Positions 37,013 through 46,302 are shown, counted from the first letter of the stretch. The stretch is DNA of 64,000 bases from an uncultured Vampirovibrio sp. (GCA_910579975.1 CAJTWU010000002.1:43237-107236); one strand, 5' to 3'. Numbers and translations are program-made. The notes: generated by a model from the letters alone, not told the origin.

Positions 37013-38113
37013 ATGAAAAAGATATTAATACTAATGCTAGCATTCTGCGCAACTGCAGTATATGCGATTATGCCGGCTAACAAACTTTATGAAGACAAAG
37101 TTAAATCTGTACTTTTTATTGAAACCCAGAGTGGTACAGGAAGCGGTATTGTGCTAAAAGATGACGGTACTTTTGTTACTTGTTTTCATGTTATAAGTAA
37201 TGCTGATTATATTAATGTCAAAACAAAAGACGGCAGAACATATAAAGTTACGGGATATAAGTACCTTAATCCTCAAACAGATATTGCTATTTTAACAATT
37301 AATTCCAGAACAAAATTTACACCAATGACTTTAAACAATAATACAAAAATTGGTGATATTGTTTATACAATAGCAAATCCTAAACGATTGCAATTTGTTT
37401 TTTCTGATGGAATGATAAATCAGCTTTCAAAAGAAAAAATCCAGTTTTCTGCTCCGACTTCACCGGGTTCAAGCGGTGGAGCTTTATTGAATGAAGCCGG
37501 TGAGCTAATTGGAATGATTACTTCCCAGTATAATCCGTCATTGGCTCAAAATATTAACTTTGCTGTGCCTAATTCATATTTTGCACCATATATGGATAAA
37601 AGGAAAAAAACTAATTCCAAAGGTTTGAATTGGTCAGAGTTTGTAGCTTCAACTTTAAATCAAAAAGACTTATCAGCATTTATTGATTATGCAAGTGCGA
37701 TGAAAGACCGTTCTATGTTTTATAAATATGTTAAAGGAGCAGCAGACGAAATAGACTCTGAGTCTTATGCATTATATGGAGCCTTTGCTATTATGGCTTT
37801 TATGGATAATAATGCATCGGGTGAGCACTTATTGAAGGATGCTTCTAAGTGGTTTGCGCTTTCTATTTTGAGTAATAAAAATATTGAAACTTCTGCATAC
37901 GGATTGATGTATAGTTTGTTATTAAATGGGAAATTTGAAGATATGTCTGTTTATTCTGTATATCTCAATAAATATGCAAAAACCAGAAAATTTTTCTATA
38001 AGAAAATCATTGATATATCGAATTGTCCTGATAAAGATTTGGCATGTGCAGAAGAACATCTTTATAATATGAATGTATACTTAAATCACCTTACAAGGAA
38101 AATTTATGATTAG
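37013..38113 (+). CDS. Secreted trypsin-like serine protease with unknown C-terminal domain
   Basis: 366 residues. A signal peptide ends near VYA (residue 18). The chymotrypsin-fold domain has the triad H59 (TCFHV), D90 (QTDIAIL) and S154 (SPGSSGGAL). No PDZ domain follows, unlike DegP. Instead residues 205-366 form a helical region of unknown type with several cysteines near the end. It probably works in the periplasm. It overlaps the next TPR gene by eight bases. Confidence 0.9.
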   Translation: MKKILILMLAFCATAVYAIMPANKLYEDKVKSVLFIETQSGTGSGIVLKDDGTFVTCFHVISNADYINVKTKDGRTYKVTGYKYLNPQTDIAILTINSRTKFTPMTLNNNTKIGDIVYTIANPKRLQFVFSDGMINQLSKEKIQFSAPTSPGSSGGALLNEAGELIGMITSQYNPSLAQNINFAVPNSYFAPYMDKRKKTNSKGLNWSEFVASTLNQKDLSAFIDYASAMKDRSMFYKYVKGAADEIDSESYALYGAFAIMAFMDNNASGEHLLKDASKWFALSILSNKNIETSAYGLMYSLLLNGKFEDMSVYSVYLNKYAKTRKFFYKKIIDISNCPDKDLACAEEHLYNMNVYLNHLTRKIYD

Positions 38114-38570
38114 ACTATTTACAACAATATTTCTTTTAATAGCAGTTTTAACACCGGCATATGCGAAGACCAACAAAGGTATAAAGTTTTTGCAAGCAGA
38201 AGAGTACACAAAAGCTATTCAGGAATTTTCAAAGACACTTGATGATGAAGAATCAAAAGAAGGTATAATTAGTGCTTATGTAAAACGCGGTGACAAAAAT
38301 TTCCAGAATAAGGAATATGGAAAAGCAGCAAACGACTACAGAAGCGCGCTTTTTTATGCACCTGATAATATAAAAATTCAAAATTCTTTAAGAAGTTGTG
38401 AAAAGAAACTTAAATTCAAAAATACGCCTAAAAATCATTATTACACTGCAAAATTATTAAAAGTAGCGGGAGAAGAAGCTGCTGCAAATTACGAATTTAC
38501 TCAATCGGCAAAATATATGAAGACATTGGAGAAAAATGAAAATAAAAATAATCGCTCTGGGAAAAATTAA
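38106..38570 (+). CDS. Secreted TPR-repeat protein
   Basis: 154 residues: signal peptide (cleavage near YAK, residue 20) and about three TPR-like repeats (GIKFLQAEEYTKAIQEFSK and GDKNFQNKEYGKAANDY). It probably interacts with the preceding protease in the periplasm (inference from the overlapping genes). The last 35 bases overlap rlmH, an unusually long overlap. The Lys/Asn-rich tail may be a by-product of the rlmH ribosome site. Confidence 0.85.
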   Translation: MIRLFTTIFLLIAVLTPAYAKTNKGIKFLQAEEYTKAIQEFSKTLDDEESKEGIISAYVKRGDKNFQNKEYGKAANDYRSALFYAPDNIKIQNSLRSCEKKLKFKNTPKNHYYTAKLLKVAGEEAAANYEFTQSAKYMKTLEKNENKNNRSGKN

Positions 38571-39003
38571 AGAAAAGTTTCTAAAAGACGGTATTGATGA
38601 ATTTTTGAAACGCCTTACTCCTTATTCTGCTATTGAGATAGTAGAACTTAATCCTGTGGAAATTAAAGATAACCAGACGGACAAAGCTTTATTAGAAGAA
38701 GGAGAAAAGATTTTAGCCAATATAAAATCAGAGTCTTATGTTATTACTTTAGAGATTTTAGGTAAGCAGTTATCTTCAGAAGAATTTGCTTCAAAAATAA
38801 ACGAAATTACAATTAGCGGAATAAGTGAACTTGTTTTTGTAATCGGTTCTTCATGTGGTATTGCTCCAACAGTAAGTCAAAGGGCTAATTTTAAACTAAG
38901 TATTTCTAAAATGACGTTTTTGCATCAGTTTGCACGTTTACTTCTTGTTGAGCAAATTTATCGCGCGTTTAAAATTCTAAAGAATGAAACTTACCATAAG
39001 TAA
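38536..39003 (+). CDS. rlmH: 23S rRNA pseudouridine-1915 N3-methyltransferase
   Basis: RlmH is a SPOUT methyltransferase acting on helix 69 of the 70S ribosome. 155 residues. The knot motifs are FVIGSSCGIAPTV and LSISKMTFLHQFARLLLVEQIYRA (the latter in pieces: LSISKMTF, then EQIYRA), ending in TYHK. GGAG precedes the ATG inside the upstream TPR gene. Confidence 0.96.
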   Translation: MKIKIIALGKIKEKFLKDGIDEFLKRLTPYSAIEIVELNPVEIKDNQTDKALLEEGEKILANIKSESYVITLEILGKQLSSEEFASKINEITISGISELVFVIGSSCGIAPTVSQRANFKLSISKMTFLHQFARLLLVEQIYRAFKILKNETYHK

Positions 39004-39058
39004 TTTACAATTCTTTACATGAACGCAAAAAGTTCAAAGGAATTGTTTTTATATATAT

Positions 39059-40426
39059 ATGGTTAGTGTAAATTTTCAAAATAATGTAAAGGTTTATCAA
39101 ACGGGCGGTATACAGAAAACACAGACCGCCCCTTTCTCTAATGTTGAACCAGAAGCACCGAAAGCTCCGGCATTTAAAGCTGCTTATTCTTCTGCTGTGA
39201 ATGTTCGTACGAGTTTAACAACTCATGATGAAAAACAAAAATATAAAGAATTAACAGAAGAATTGGATTATAAATACAGAAAAAAACTCAACTATGCCCT
39301 AAAAACAGGAATTCTTCTCAAAAATAACTCTGATGATAAGAGTTCTGTATTAGATAATTTGCACAAAATATTAAAAGAAGAACGTGACCCCGGTCTTGAT
39401 GGTAGAACTATTTTAAAAGAATGTCTTGATATAATTTCTAATCCTTATGTTATAACCCAGACAGCAGAAGATATTCCAAAAGAATATAAAACACAAGTAA
39501 TTGGATTAATGACAAATATGAGTGAAGATATTGAAGAAATTAAAAAAGCAAATTATCATCTTGATAATCTTCATACAGGAACTTGTCCAACAGCAAGTAT
39601 TGAGTTTGATTTAGCAACAAAAAATCCGGCAGAATTTTTCAGAATTGTAGAAGGTTTAACTTCGCCTAAAAATGAAGCATATAAAGTAATAGATATGAAT
39701 GCACTATCTGAAAAAACTCTTGATGCTGTATGGCTCTTGAATAAATTTAAAACTCCTCATAAAATAGGAAATTTTGATAAAGCAGTTGTTTTATTGAAGC
39801 CTGATGAAAATGCAATTATACGTGCTCGTATCCAAAATCATCACCGAGATAAAGGAGAGCGTTCAATAATTGATGTATTAATGCAATCCACTATGATGCA
39901 GTTAGGTTCACAGCAAACATATAATTCTTTAACAGATAAGCGCGCTCCAAATGCGTGGACAGAAGAAGACGGCGGTTTAATTGACTTTGAGAAAACTTAC
40001 GTTGAGTCTATTATGGAAAATAAAAATACTACTTCTGTAATCTATCAAAAAGTAGACCAACAAGGGCGTTTAGAAGGTTATGAAAAAGATTTTGCAACAA
40101 TAAAAAAAGAATTACTTGATACTCTTGCAATGGGTCATAACATAATTATCGGTTATACATGGCCTGATCCTGATAACGATAACAGACTTGCCGGTCATGA
40201 AATAACAATAGTTGATGCTAAAACCGGTAAAAATGGAGAAACAATTTTTATTTGTCAGGACTCCGATGACGATGTTGCTGCACCTATAGAAATGCCTGAA
40301 TCGTTTTTATTACCAAGTATTCATCATGCAGGACTTCCAGAAGAAATTGCAGCACGTGATTTTGAATACGAAGATAGCTGGAAAATCGGTGTAGACGAGT
40401 TTTCCAAAGTACAGCAGAGTCAATAG
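39059..40426 (+). CDS. Unknown protein with papain-like C-H-D pattern and N-terminal F-K tag
   Basis: 455 residues, no signal peptide. The N-terminus has the tag-like PAFKAAY (residues 37-43) after a Pro/Thr-rich start. Three well-spaced candidates suggest a papain/C39-like fold: C176 (TGTCPTASI), H380 (GHEITIVDA) and D401 (ICQDSDDD). The middle (about 180-350) has no recognised motif. It could be a cysteine peptidase or transglutaminase-like protein, possibly exported. Function is inference. Confidence 0.75.
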   Translation: MVSVNFQNNVKVYQTGGIQKTQTAPFSNVEPEAPKAPAFKAAYSSAVNVRTSLTTHDEKQKYKELTEELDYKYRKKLNYALKTGILLKNNSDDKSSVLDNLHKILKEERDPGLDGRTILKECLDIISNPYVITQTAEDIPKEYKTQVIGLMTNMSEDIEEIKKANYHLDNLHTGTCPTASIEFDLATKNPAEFFRIVEGLTSPKNEAYKVIDMNALSEKTLDAVWLLNKFKTPHKIGNFDKAVVLLKPDENAIIRARIQNHHRDKGERSIIDVLMQSTMMQLGSQQTYNSLTDKRAPNAWTEEDGGLIDFEKTYVESIMENKNTTSVIYQKVDQQGRLEGYEKDFATIKKELLDTLAMGHNIIIGYTWPDPDNDNRLAGHEITIVDAKTGKNGETIFICQDSDDDVAAPIEMPESFLLPSIHHAGLPEEIAARDFEYEDSWKIGVDEFSKVQQSQ

Positions 40427-40491
40427 TCATGTTGTAGTATTTTCGTAAATATTGTATAATAATTATATATATAATAAAGAGAGGCTCATGG

Positions 40492-42153
40492 ATGACAAAT
40501 ATTAATATAATAATTATTATTGCAGCATTTTTGTTTGCTTGTGTTGCAATCTATGCGCTTTACGCTATTATTATGTTTCAAGGTAATAAAAGCAGTAAAG
40601 AGAATGAGCTTCAACTAACTACAAAGAATATCCTTGAGCAAGTAGAAGTTTTGTACGAAAAAGGTGAATATGCACTTATTCAACTTTTGGCTACAAAATA
40701 TCTTGAAAGAGTGCCAAATCATCCAAAAGTAAGATATTACTTAGCTCAGGCTTATTTTAATGATAAAAAATATAATAATGCAATTAAACAATGTTTAACT
40801 ATTCTTAAAAAGGATAGTAATAATATTGATACTAAAAAGCTTCTTGGAGATTGTTTTATAAAAAAAGAAATGTTTAATAAAGCAATTAAAGAGTATGAAG
40901 AAATTTTTGACCATAGAAGCACTGATAAAGATGTTGTAAGAACATTAGCAGAACTTTATAAAGATACAGAACAATTTTTTTCTGCAATTTCTGTTTATAA
41001 TATTCTTTCAAACTTACTTGAACAAAATGAAGAAATTGCAGAGGTTCAATTAATTCTTGCAGATTTAAATGAAAAAACCCGTGATTATCCGGCTGCTTTT
41101 GAAGCATATAAAACAAGATTAGGAATTTATCCGACCGACGTTCTTACAAATCAAAAACTTGCAGAACTTTATATCAGGATTAAAAACTATCCTAAATCGG
41201 TTGAAACTTTGCTTTATATGTTATCTTTTGTGACCGAACCTAAAATGCTTTTGTGGGTTTATGAAAACTTAATTGAGCTTTATGTAGAAACAGAAGAGTA
41301 TGAAAAAGCGATTGAATACTCTAACCGACTTTTGGAGGTTCAGGGTTCTGATAAATTTAAAATCAGAAATGATATTGCTGCATTCAATTTGAAATTAAAT
41401 AATTTTGATACAGGTATTGCAATTTTAGAAGAGCTTGTAATGATGTCACAAAATGGATATGATGTGACTGTAGAGTTAGCAAAAGCTTATATTGAACGAA
41501 AAGAATACCAAAAAGCGTTAGATAAATACCTTGCTCTGTTGGATAAATCAACTCAAAAAGAGGCAAAAAGTGTTCGTTTACTGATATGCGAGCTTTATAT
41601 TGAATGGGCAATTGAAGAAGCTAAATCAGAAAATTTTGAAAATTCTTACAGATATTTAGACAATGCTTCAGAATACAACCCGCTTAATCCTGAAATATAT
41701 TACAACAAAGCGTTAAATCAGATAGCTCAGCGTAATACAAATGTATCTATCGAACTTTTACATAAATCGATTGAATATGATAAACAAAAAACAAGTCATC
41801 CTAAATATTTGTTAAAATTATCCGAAGCACATCATTTATTAGGTAACTTTTTTGAAGAAAAAAAAGCTCTATCTGATTTATTGAAGCTCGATGAAAAACA
41901 TCCGATGGGGTTATATCGCAGCGGTTTATTATATGCCTCACAGCATGATACTAAAAATGCAGAAGAATGTTTTAAAAAAGCTCTTCAATATGACCCGGAT
42001 TTGATTAAAGCTAAGTATAATCTTGCCCTTATTTATGAGAGTAATAATAGGGATAAAGCAAAAGAACTTTATATAGAAGTTCTTGAACAAGATCCAAGTT
42101 TTGAGGAAGCAAAAAATGCTCTTGCAGACTTAGCTACCTCTGATTACTACTAG
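40492..42153 (+). CDS. Membrane-anchored TPR protein
   Basis: 553 residues. One N-terminal membrane helix (about 5-27) is followed by at least nine tetratricopeptide repeats to the end (for example LAQAYFNDKKYNNAIKQCL and AEECFKKALQYDPDLIKAKYNLALIYE, in short runs). It resembles LapB-type scaffolds in layout, but no rubredoxin-like metal domain is seen. It probably assembles an envelope complex. GAGAGG precedes the ATG. Confidence 0.9.
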   Translation: MTNINIIIIIAAFLFACVAIYALYAIIMFQGNKSSKENELQLTTKNILEQVEVLYEKGEYALIQLLATKYLERVPNHPKVRYYLAQAYFNDKKYNNAIKQCLTILKKDSNNIDTKKLLGDCFIKKEMFNKAIKEYEEIFDHRSTDKDVVRTLAELYKDTEQFFSAISVYNILSNLLEQNEEIAEVQLILADLNEKTRDYPAAFEAYKTRLGIYPTDVLTNQKLAELYIRIKNYPKSVETLLYMLSFVTEPKMLLWVYENLIELYVETEEYEKAIEYSNRLLEVQGSDKFKIRNDIAAFNLKLNNFDTGIAILEELVMMSQNGYDVTVELAKAYIERKEYQKALDKYLALLDKSTQKEAKSVRLLICELYIEWAIEEAKSENFENSYRYLDNASEYNPLNPEIYYNKALNQIAQRNTNVSIELLHKSIEYDKQKTSHPKYLLKLSEAHHLLGNFFEEKKALSDLLKLDEKHPMGLYRSGLLYASQHDTKNAEECFKKALQYDPDLIKAKYNLALIYESNNRDKAKELYIEVLEQDPSFEEAKNALADLATSDYY

Positions 42154-42157
42154 ATTA

Positions 42158-42340
42158 TTATGTATGCAGTGCTTCTTCAGGAATATAAATTATTGTGTCT
42201 GCAAGAAAATTTCTTGCTTCCTCATAAGATGAAAATCTGGGAACTATTCTTTGATAGTCTTTTACTACAGATAAAATATCATCTGTACTCATTCTTATTA
42301 GTCTTCTTGAACCTGTTTCATTTTCAATTATTCTTGCCAT
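42158..42340 (-). CDS. Small protein, unknown
   Basis: 60 residues, not recognised. AAAGG lies eight bases before ATG. The sequence is soluble and helical (STDDILSVVKDYQRIVPRFSSYEEARNFLA). Convergent with the TPR gene, five bases apart. The helix-strand look with a final EEAL resembles small regulatory or toxin-antitoxin type proteins, but nothing specific supports that. Confidence 0.7.
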   Translation of the reverse strand: MARIIENETGSRRLIRMSTDDILSVVKDYQRIVPRFSSYEEARNFLADTIIYIPEEALHT

Positions 42341-42477
42341 TTTTAATACCTTTTATTATTCTAAGTGTCCCTTTTGGAACAGACCACCGGTGTGTTTGTA
42401 TTATATTTAACGGCAAAATAAACTTGAACTTTAGATAAATCAAGTATTTTAATTAGAAAACTCTTTTCAAATCTGAA

Positions 42478-43413
42478 TTAAAAAACAACAGCGCCCTGTT
42501 CTTCAACTTTAAGTGTTCTAACATCAGATTTGATATTTTGTCCTTCCCAAATTTCTTTTACTGTTGATTTAATTTTATCAACATCATATTTATAAGAAAT
42601 AACTAATAATGATGGACCAGCACCGGAAAGTACACAACCCAAAACACCATCTTCGTGTTTAAATGCTTCCATAATTTCTTTCATGCCAGGAACAAGTTTT
42701 TCTCTGTATGGCTGATGTAATCTATCTTTTAATGCTGAACGCATAAGTTTTGGGTCACATGTGTTAACGGCATTAATCAACATTGCAAGATGTTTTGCAT
42801 TAAAAATAGCATCTTGCATAGGTACTTCTGTTGGAAGAACAGAACGTGCAATATTTGTTGATAGCTCAAAATCAGGGATACAAACTGTTAAATCCCATTC
42901 TTCCGGCCATTTCAATTTTGAATAAGTTATAGTTCCATCATCTTCCTGATTTGCTAAAACAAAACCGCCCAAAATTGCCGGAGCAACATTATCAGGATGA
43001 CCTTCTACTTCTGTAGCAATTGCAAGAAGTGCTGTTTCATCAGCCGGATTACCCAGTAGTTTGTTTGCAGCAAGTAAACCGCCTACAACAATCGATGACG
43101 AACTTCCTAAACCTCTTGTAATAGGTATTTGTGCCTGAATATTGATTTTTAATTCAGAAGGTTCTTGACCGATGGAATTATAAAGCATTTCAACAGCTTT
43201 ATAAACTATATTATTTTCATCACGAGGAATACTATCAAAAATCATTTCATCAATAGTTTCTTCTTCAGACATTAAATTAATTTCAATTCCTGTTCCAGGA
43301 AGAACAGTTTCTTCAATAGTAATTGTATTATATATAGGAAGTGCCAAACCTAGACAATCAAATCCGGGTCCAATATTTGCAGAACTTGCAGGCACTTTTA
43401 CACTAACTTTCAT
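42478..43413 (-). CDS. thrB: Homoserine kinase
   Basis: Phosphorylates homoserine on the threonine pathway. 311 residues of the GHMP kinase family. PASSANIGPGFDCLGLAL is at the start, TRGLGSSSSIVVGGLLAAN is the ATP loop, and GCVLSGAGPSLLVIS is motif 3. GGAGAG precedes ATG. No other threonine genes are adjacent. Confidence 0.97.
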   Translation of the reverse strand: MKVSVKVPASSANIGPGFDCLGLALPIYNTITIEETVLPGTGIEINLMSEEETIDEMIFDSIPRDENNIVYKAVEMLYNSIGQEPSELKINIQAQIPITRGLGSSSSIVVGGLLAANKLLGNPADETALLAIATEVEGHPDNVAPAILGGFVLANQEDDGTITYSKLKWPEEWDLTVCIPDFELSTNIARSVLPTEVPMQDAIFNAKHLAMLINAVNTCDPKLMRSALKDRLHQPYREKLVPGMKEIMEAFKHEDGVLGCVLSGAGPSLLVISYKYDVDKIKSTVKEIWEGQNIKSDVRTLKVEEQGAVVF

Positions 43414-43428
43414 TTAACTCTCCAAGTC

Positions 43429-44031
43429 CTAATTCATTCTGAAATCTTGTGCATATTCAGGGCGCTGGTTTGTATAGTTACCTGAAATTTCGTTTTCAGA
43501 TTCTGCTCTGCGGCGTTCAAGATGCAGTTGACCATTTTTAACAATTTCTTGTAACTGATTAAGATTTTGTTCAATGCTTACAAGCACCTGTTCAGCGTAT
43601 ACAGAAGCGCTGTCTTTTGTTCTCATAGCTTCATTAACGGCTTGGTTTCTTACGGATTCAGCTTCTTCATAAGACTTGCGTTTAATATCTTCACAATCAG
43701 CAATAACCTGTTCTTTAATTTTTTCAGCTTCTCTTTGAACAGCTCTTAACAAATCAGACTCGCTTAATAATCTGTTAGCTTCTGCTTGAGCATCAGCAAC
43801 GATTTTTTCAGCTCTTTGCTGTGCTTCATATTGAACTTGATCTTTTGTTCTTAATAGTGCACGCGCTTCTTTGATTTCATCAGGAAGAGCAGCATATAGT
43901 CTGTCTAAAATGTCTGTGACTACATTTTTTTTCACAACACTGAAAGCACAGCCCAGAAGAGGAATACCTTTGTCTAAGGCTTCTTCCAATTCGCTCATTA
44001 AACCGTAAATAACTTCTTGTTGTGAATTCAT
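43429..44031 (-). CDS. Coiled-coil protein with small N-terminal domain, unknown
   Basis: 200 residues from ATG 44031, which has GGAG six bases upstream. Residues 1-60 form a small globular domain. Residues 65-175 are a long charged coiled coil rich in Ala, Glu, Gln and Arg (AQQRAEKIVADAQAEANRLL). The layout resembles ATPase b-type stators or DivIVA-like proteins. The N-terminal part shares the pattern V-x-K-N-x3-DIL with PDE further on with the gene upstream (44096-44461). Confidence 0.82.
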   Translation of the reverse strand: MNSQQEVIYGLMSELEEALDKGIPLLGCAFSVVKKNVVTDILDRLYAALPDEIKEARALLRTKDQVQYEAQQRAEKIVADAQAEANRLLSESDLLRAVQREAEKIKEQVIADCEDIKRKSYEEAESVRNQAVNEAMRTKDSASVYAEQVLVSIEQNLNQLQEIVKNGQLHLERRRAESENEISGNYTNQRPEYAQDFRMN

Positions 44032-44095
44032 ATTATGCTCCATAATTTGTATGATAGTTACTAGGATTTTACAACAAACAAATGACAAAAGTCAA

Positions 44096-44461
44096 TTAAA
44101 GATTATTGTATAAGAATTTTATATCTTGTTCCAGAATTACAGAAAATTCGGCGATAAATGATTGAGCATCTTTATATCTTATTAAATAAGCTTCTGATGA
44201 AAAGATAAATTTTCTTTGAATACTTGCTCTTAGAGAATGATATAAAGATATACTTTTGTATTTTCCTGTTTGTTTTTGTTTAAGAAGTTTTTTATATTCA
44301 TCAGGAAATGTTGCTTCTATACAGCATAAAATATCATCTATTCTGTTTTTATCTACAACTTTTACCTTAAAAAAAGTAAAACTTGCGTTATTCTCAATAA
44401 CATTTGATAATTTTTTTAAATATTTTCTAAGTTCAATTATTGATTCATCAACAGTTAACAT
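44096..44461 (-). CDS. Small protein related to the N-terminal domain of the 43429 gene
   Basis: 121 residues from ATG 44461, preceded by AAAGGAG; the longer frame lacks such a site. VDKNRIDDILCCIEATFPDEYKKLL (in short: KNRIDDIL then FPDEYKKLL) aligns by eye with KNVVTDIL then LPDEIKEARALL of the next gene. It lacks the coiled coil. The two therefore look like a duplicated domain, one free and one tethered. Confidence 0.78.
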   Translation of the reverse strand: MLTVDESIIELRKYLKKLSNVIENNASFTFFKVKVVDKNRIDDILCCIEATFPDEYKKLLKQKQTGKYKSISLYHSLRASIQRKFIFSSEAYLIRYKDAQSFIAEFSVILEQDIKFLYNNL

Positions 44462-44501
44462 TATAAATTCTCCTTTAGCAAGATTATAGCAAAAAACCCT
44501 A

Positions 44502-45809
44502 TTAATGTAAATTTTCAAGGATTTTTAACAATATAGCTCCCTTTTGCCTGTGTTCCTTAAGTTCAGATGTGTTTAAATTAATCATGCCATCTGATTGAAT
44601 TTGTACAGTTTTGCAAAAATCATCAATATATCTTGTTTGTACGTGATTTCTTCTAAAAATTCCTCTTTTAACAAAATTAATTAAGCTGTCAACATATTTT
44701 TGAGAATTCTGTTCTGTTTCAGGCATGCGTTTAATCTGTTCAACAAAATCTATATTGCCTCTATCTGCATTTACCCGTGTGCCGGCTCCGCCAAAATTGT
44801 ACATTTCATCTGCACCTCCTTTAGATTGAGGGAGAATATGCTCGACAGAAGCCATGTTTGGCCATAATAATCTATAGGCAATTTTGTGAGATGGTTCGCG
44901 TGAAAATTTCATGATATAAGCCGATACGCTGTTTCTGGAACCTGGAAGACTAATTGCTAAATTGCGTAGTTTATTTTTTAATTCTTCATCAGGTATGGGG
45001 TCAATCAGGTTGTTTAAGTCATATATAAAAGATTTTCTACTAAATGGTACTAAATTTTTTTCATGGTTTAATCTCTTTTTTCCTTCTCCTATAAGGTTTC
45101 TTAATTGTTCGTTTTTCTTTAATGTAGAAGATTTTAAAATGATTTTTAGGAACTTCATGATTTGTTGCTGTGTTTCTAAAGTCTTATCATTAGTTTCATC
45201 AGTTAGTCTTGAAGCTTCTAACACCAGTTTGTCAAGAACGCGGTTTTCTTTATCAGAACAGTTTGGTGAAAGGTCTTCTTTGATTTTATCTAATCTATAT
45301 TTAAATTCATATGAACTGAATGGTAAATATATTGGTCGCTCATTGAGTTTATCATCCGTTTCAGACATAAAATGTTGAAAATGGTATTGATATTCATCAG
45401 GCAATTCACTGGAAATGTACGCAATCTTTTGTAATATAGGTAATTGTTCCATTTTTAATTTTTCTTTATATTTTGGAGCAATAATTTTTAAAATTTGTTG
45501 AAGATTAATGTCGGGGTGGATTTTCGCAACACTTTTAATAATCCTGTAAACCTTAGCTTCTACATCGGTAATACTTTTTTCAAAAGGTTTTAACTTTTCA
45601 AGAACTTGAGAGGCTGGACCTTCAAAAGCATTATGATTTAAAAGTTTTTGTACTTTTTTGGGGTCAATCATTTCAATACCGGTATACATACAAGGTAAGC
45701 CATAAGTAAAAAGTGTTTTTAATTTCCCTGAATTTGCAATGCCAAATACAGGAGATTTTGGCTGGTATGATTTATTTGAGAAACTTGTTTGTATACATGT
45801 GATTTTCAT
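44502..45809 (-). CDS. HNH-endonuclease-like protein with tag-like N-terminus
   Basis: 435 residues if started at ATG 45809; an ATG seven codons upstream is also possible and neither has a clear ribosome site. The C-terminal third carries an HNH-type motif: VEHILPQSKGGADEMYNF near residues 322-339, followed by NADRGN. The first 300 residues are helical with no known domain. The N-terminus (MKITCIQTSF, then SPVFGIANSGK) resembles the tag of the other lineage proteins. Possibly an exported nuclease effector. Function is inference. Confidence 0.75.
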   Translation of the reverse strand: MKITCIQTSFSNKSYQPKSPVFGIANSGKLKTLFTYGLPCMYTGIEMIDPKKVQKLLNHNAFEGPASQVLEKLKPFEKSITDVEAKVYRIIKSVAKIHPDINLQQILKIIAPKYKEKLKMEQLPILQKIAYISSELPDEYQYHFQHFMSETDDKLNERPIYLPFSSYEFKYRLDKIKEDLSPNCSDKENRVLDKLVLEASRLTDETNDKTLETQQQIMKFLKIILKSSTLKKNEQLRNLIGEGKKRLNHEKNLVPFSRKSFIYDLNNLIDPIPDEELKNKLRNLAISLPGSRNSVSAYIMKFSREPSHKIAYRLLWPNMASVEHILPQSKGGADEMYNFGGAGTRVNADRGNIDFVEQIKRMPETEQNSQKYVDSLINFVKRGIFRRNHVQTRYIDDFCKTVQIQSDGMINLNTSELKEHRQKGAILLKILENLH

Positions 45810-45854
45810 AAATTGAGCTAATTCTAACATATTTTTAGAATAGTGGCAAATAAG

Positions 45855-45885
45855 TTAACAGCACCCGAAAATCGGATGCTGTTAA
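45855..45885. terminator. 14-bp hairpin downstream of the 46164 gene
   Basis: TTAACAGCACCCGA (45855-45868) and TCGGATGCTGTTAA (45872-45885) pair with one mismatch around a 3-base loop. It lies just after the minus-strand gene stop at 45910. The flanks are T-rich but lack a clean T-run, so this may be a terminator or a stabilising hairpin. Confidence 0.6.
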
Positions 45886-45909
45886 ATGGTATGTATATTT
45901 TTGAGTCTT

Positions 45910-46164
45910 TTAAGCCTCTATGAATAATCGTCTGCCAACGATATTCGGCTGATTGTTGTAATATCCGGCGAAATACCCTCCTGCTACCGGACGGTTTTGA
46001 CCATAGGTTGCAAATGGATTTTCATGATTGGAATTTACAAAAGGGTTATTTGATGCAAAGGGGTTTGAAGCTGTACCTTTTGAATTTGTACGCTTAATTT
46101 CACCCGCCTGAAATGTAGGCTGAGCGGTTAAAACTCTTGATAATAAATTTACGATTTCTGCCAT
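45910..46164 (-). CDS. Small low-complexity protein with NPF repeats
   Basis: 84 residues, AAAGG before ATG. The N-terminal third contains TAQPTFQAGEIKR, which resembles the tag seen in other proteins. The middle has three NPF tripeptides (ASNPFASNNPFVNS and ENPFATYG). The rest is rich in Gly, Tyr and Asn (GGYFAGYYNNQPN). No family recognised. Possibly a surface or secreted protein; the NPF motif is known in eukaryotes as an EH-domain ligand, which may be coincidence. Confidence 0.72.
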   Translation of the reverse strand: MAEIVNLLSRVLTAQPTFQAGEIKRTNSKGTASNPFASNNPFVNSNHENPFATYGQNRPVAGGYFAGYYNNQPNIVGRRLFIEA

Positions 46165-46302
46165 TTTTAAACCTTTCTAAAATGGTTTTAAGGATTTATT
46201 TTCTAAAGTCAATTATTTTATCGACAGAAATTTTAAAAACTTTAATCAGAAATATAAAACATCAACTGCATGGATGATATTATAGACAAATATCCTATTT
46301 TT

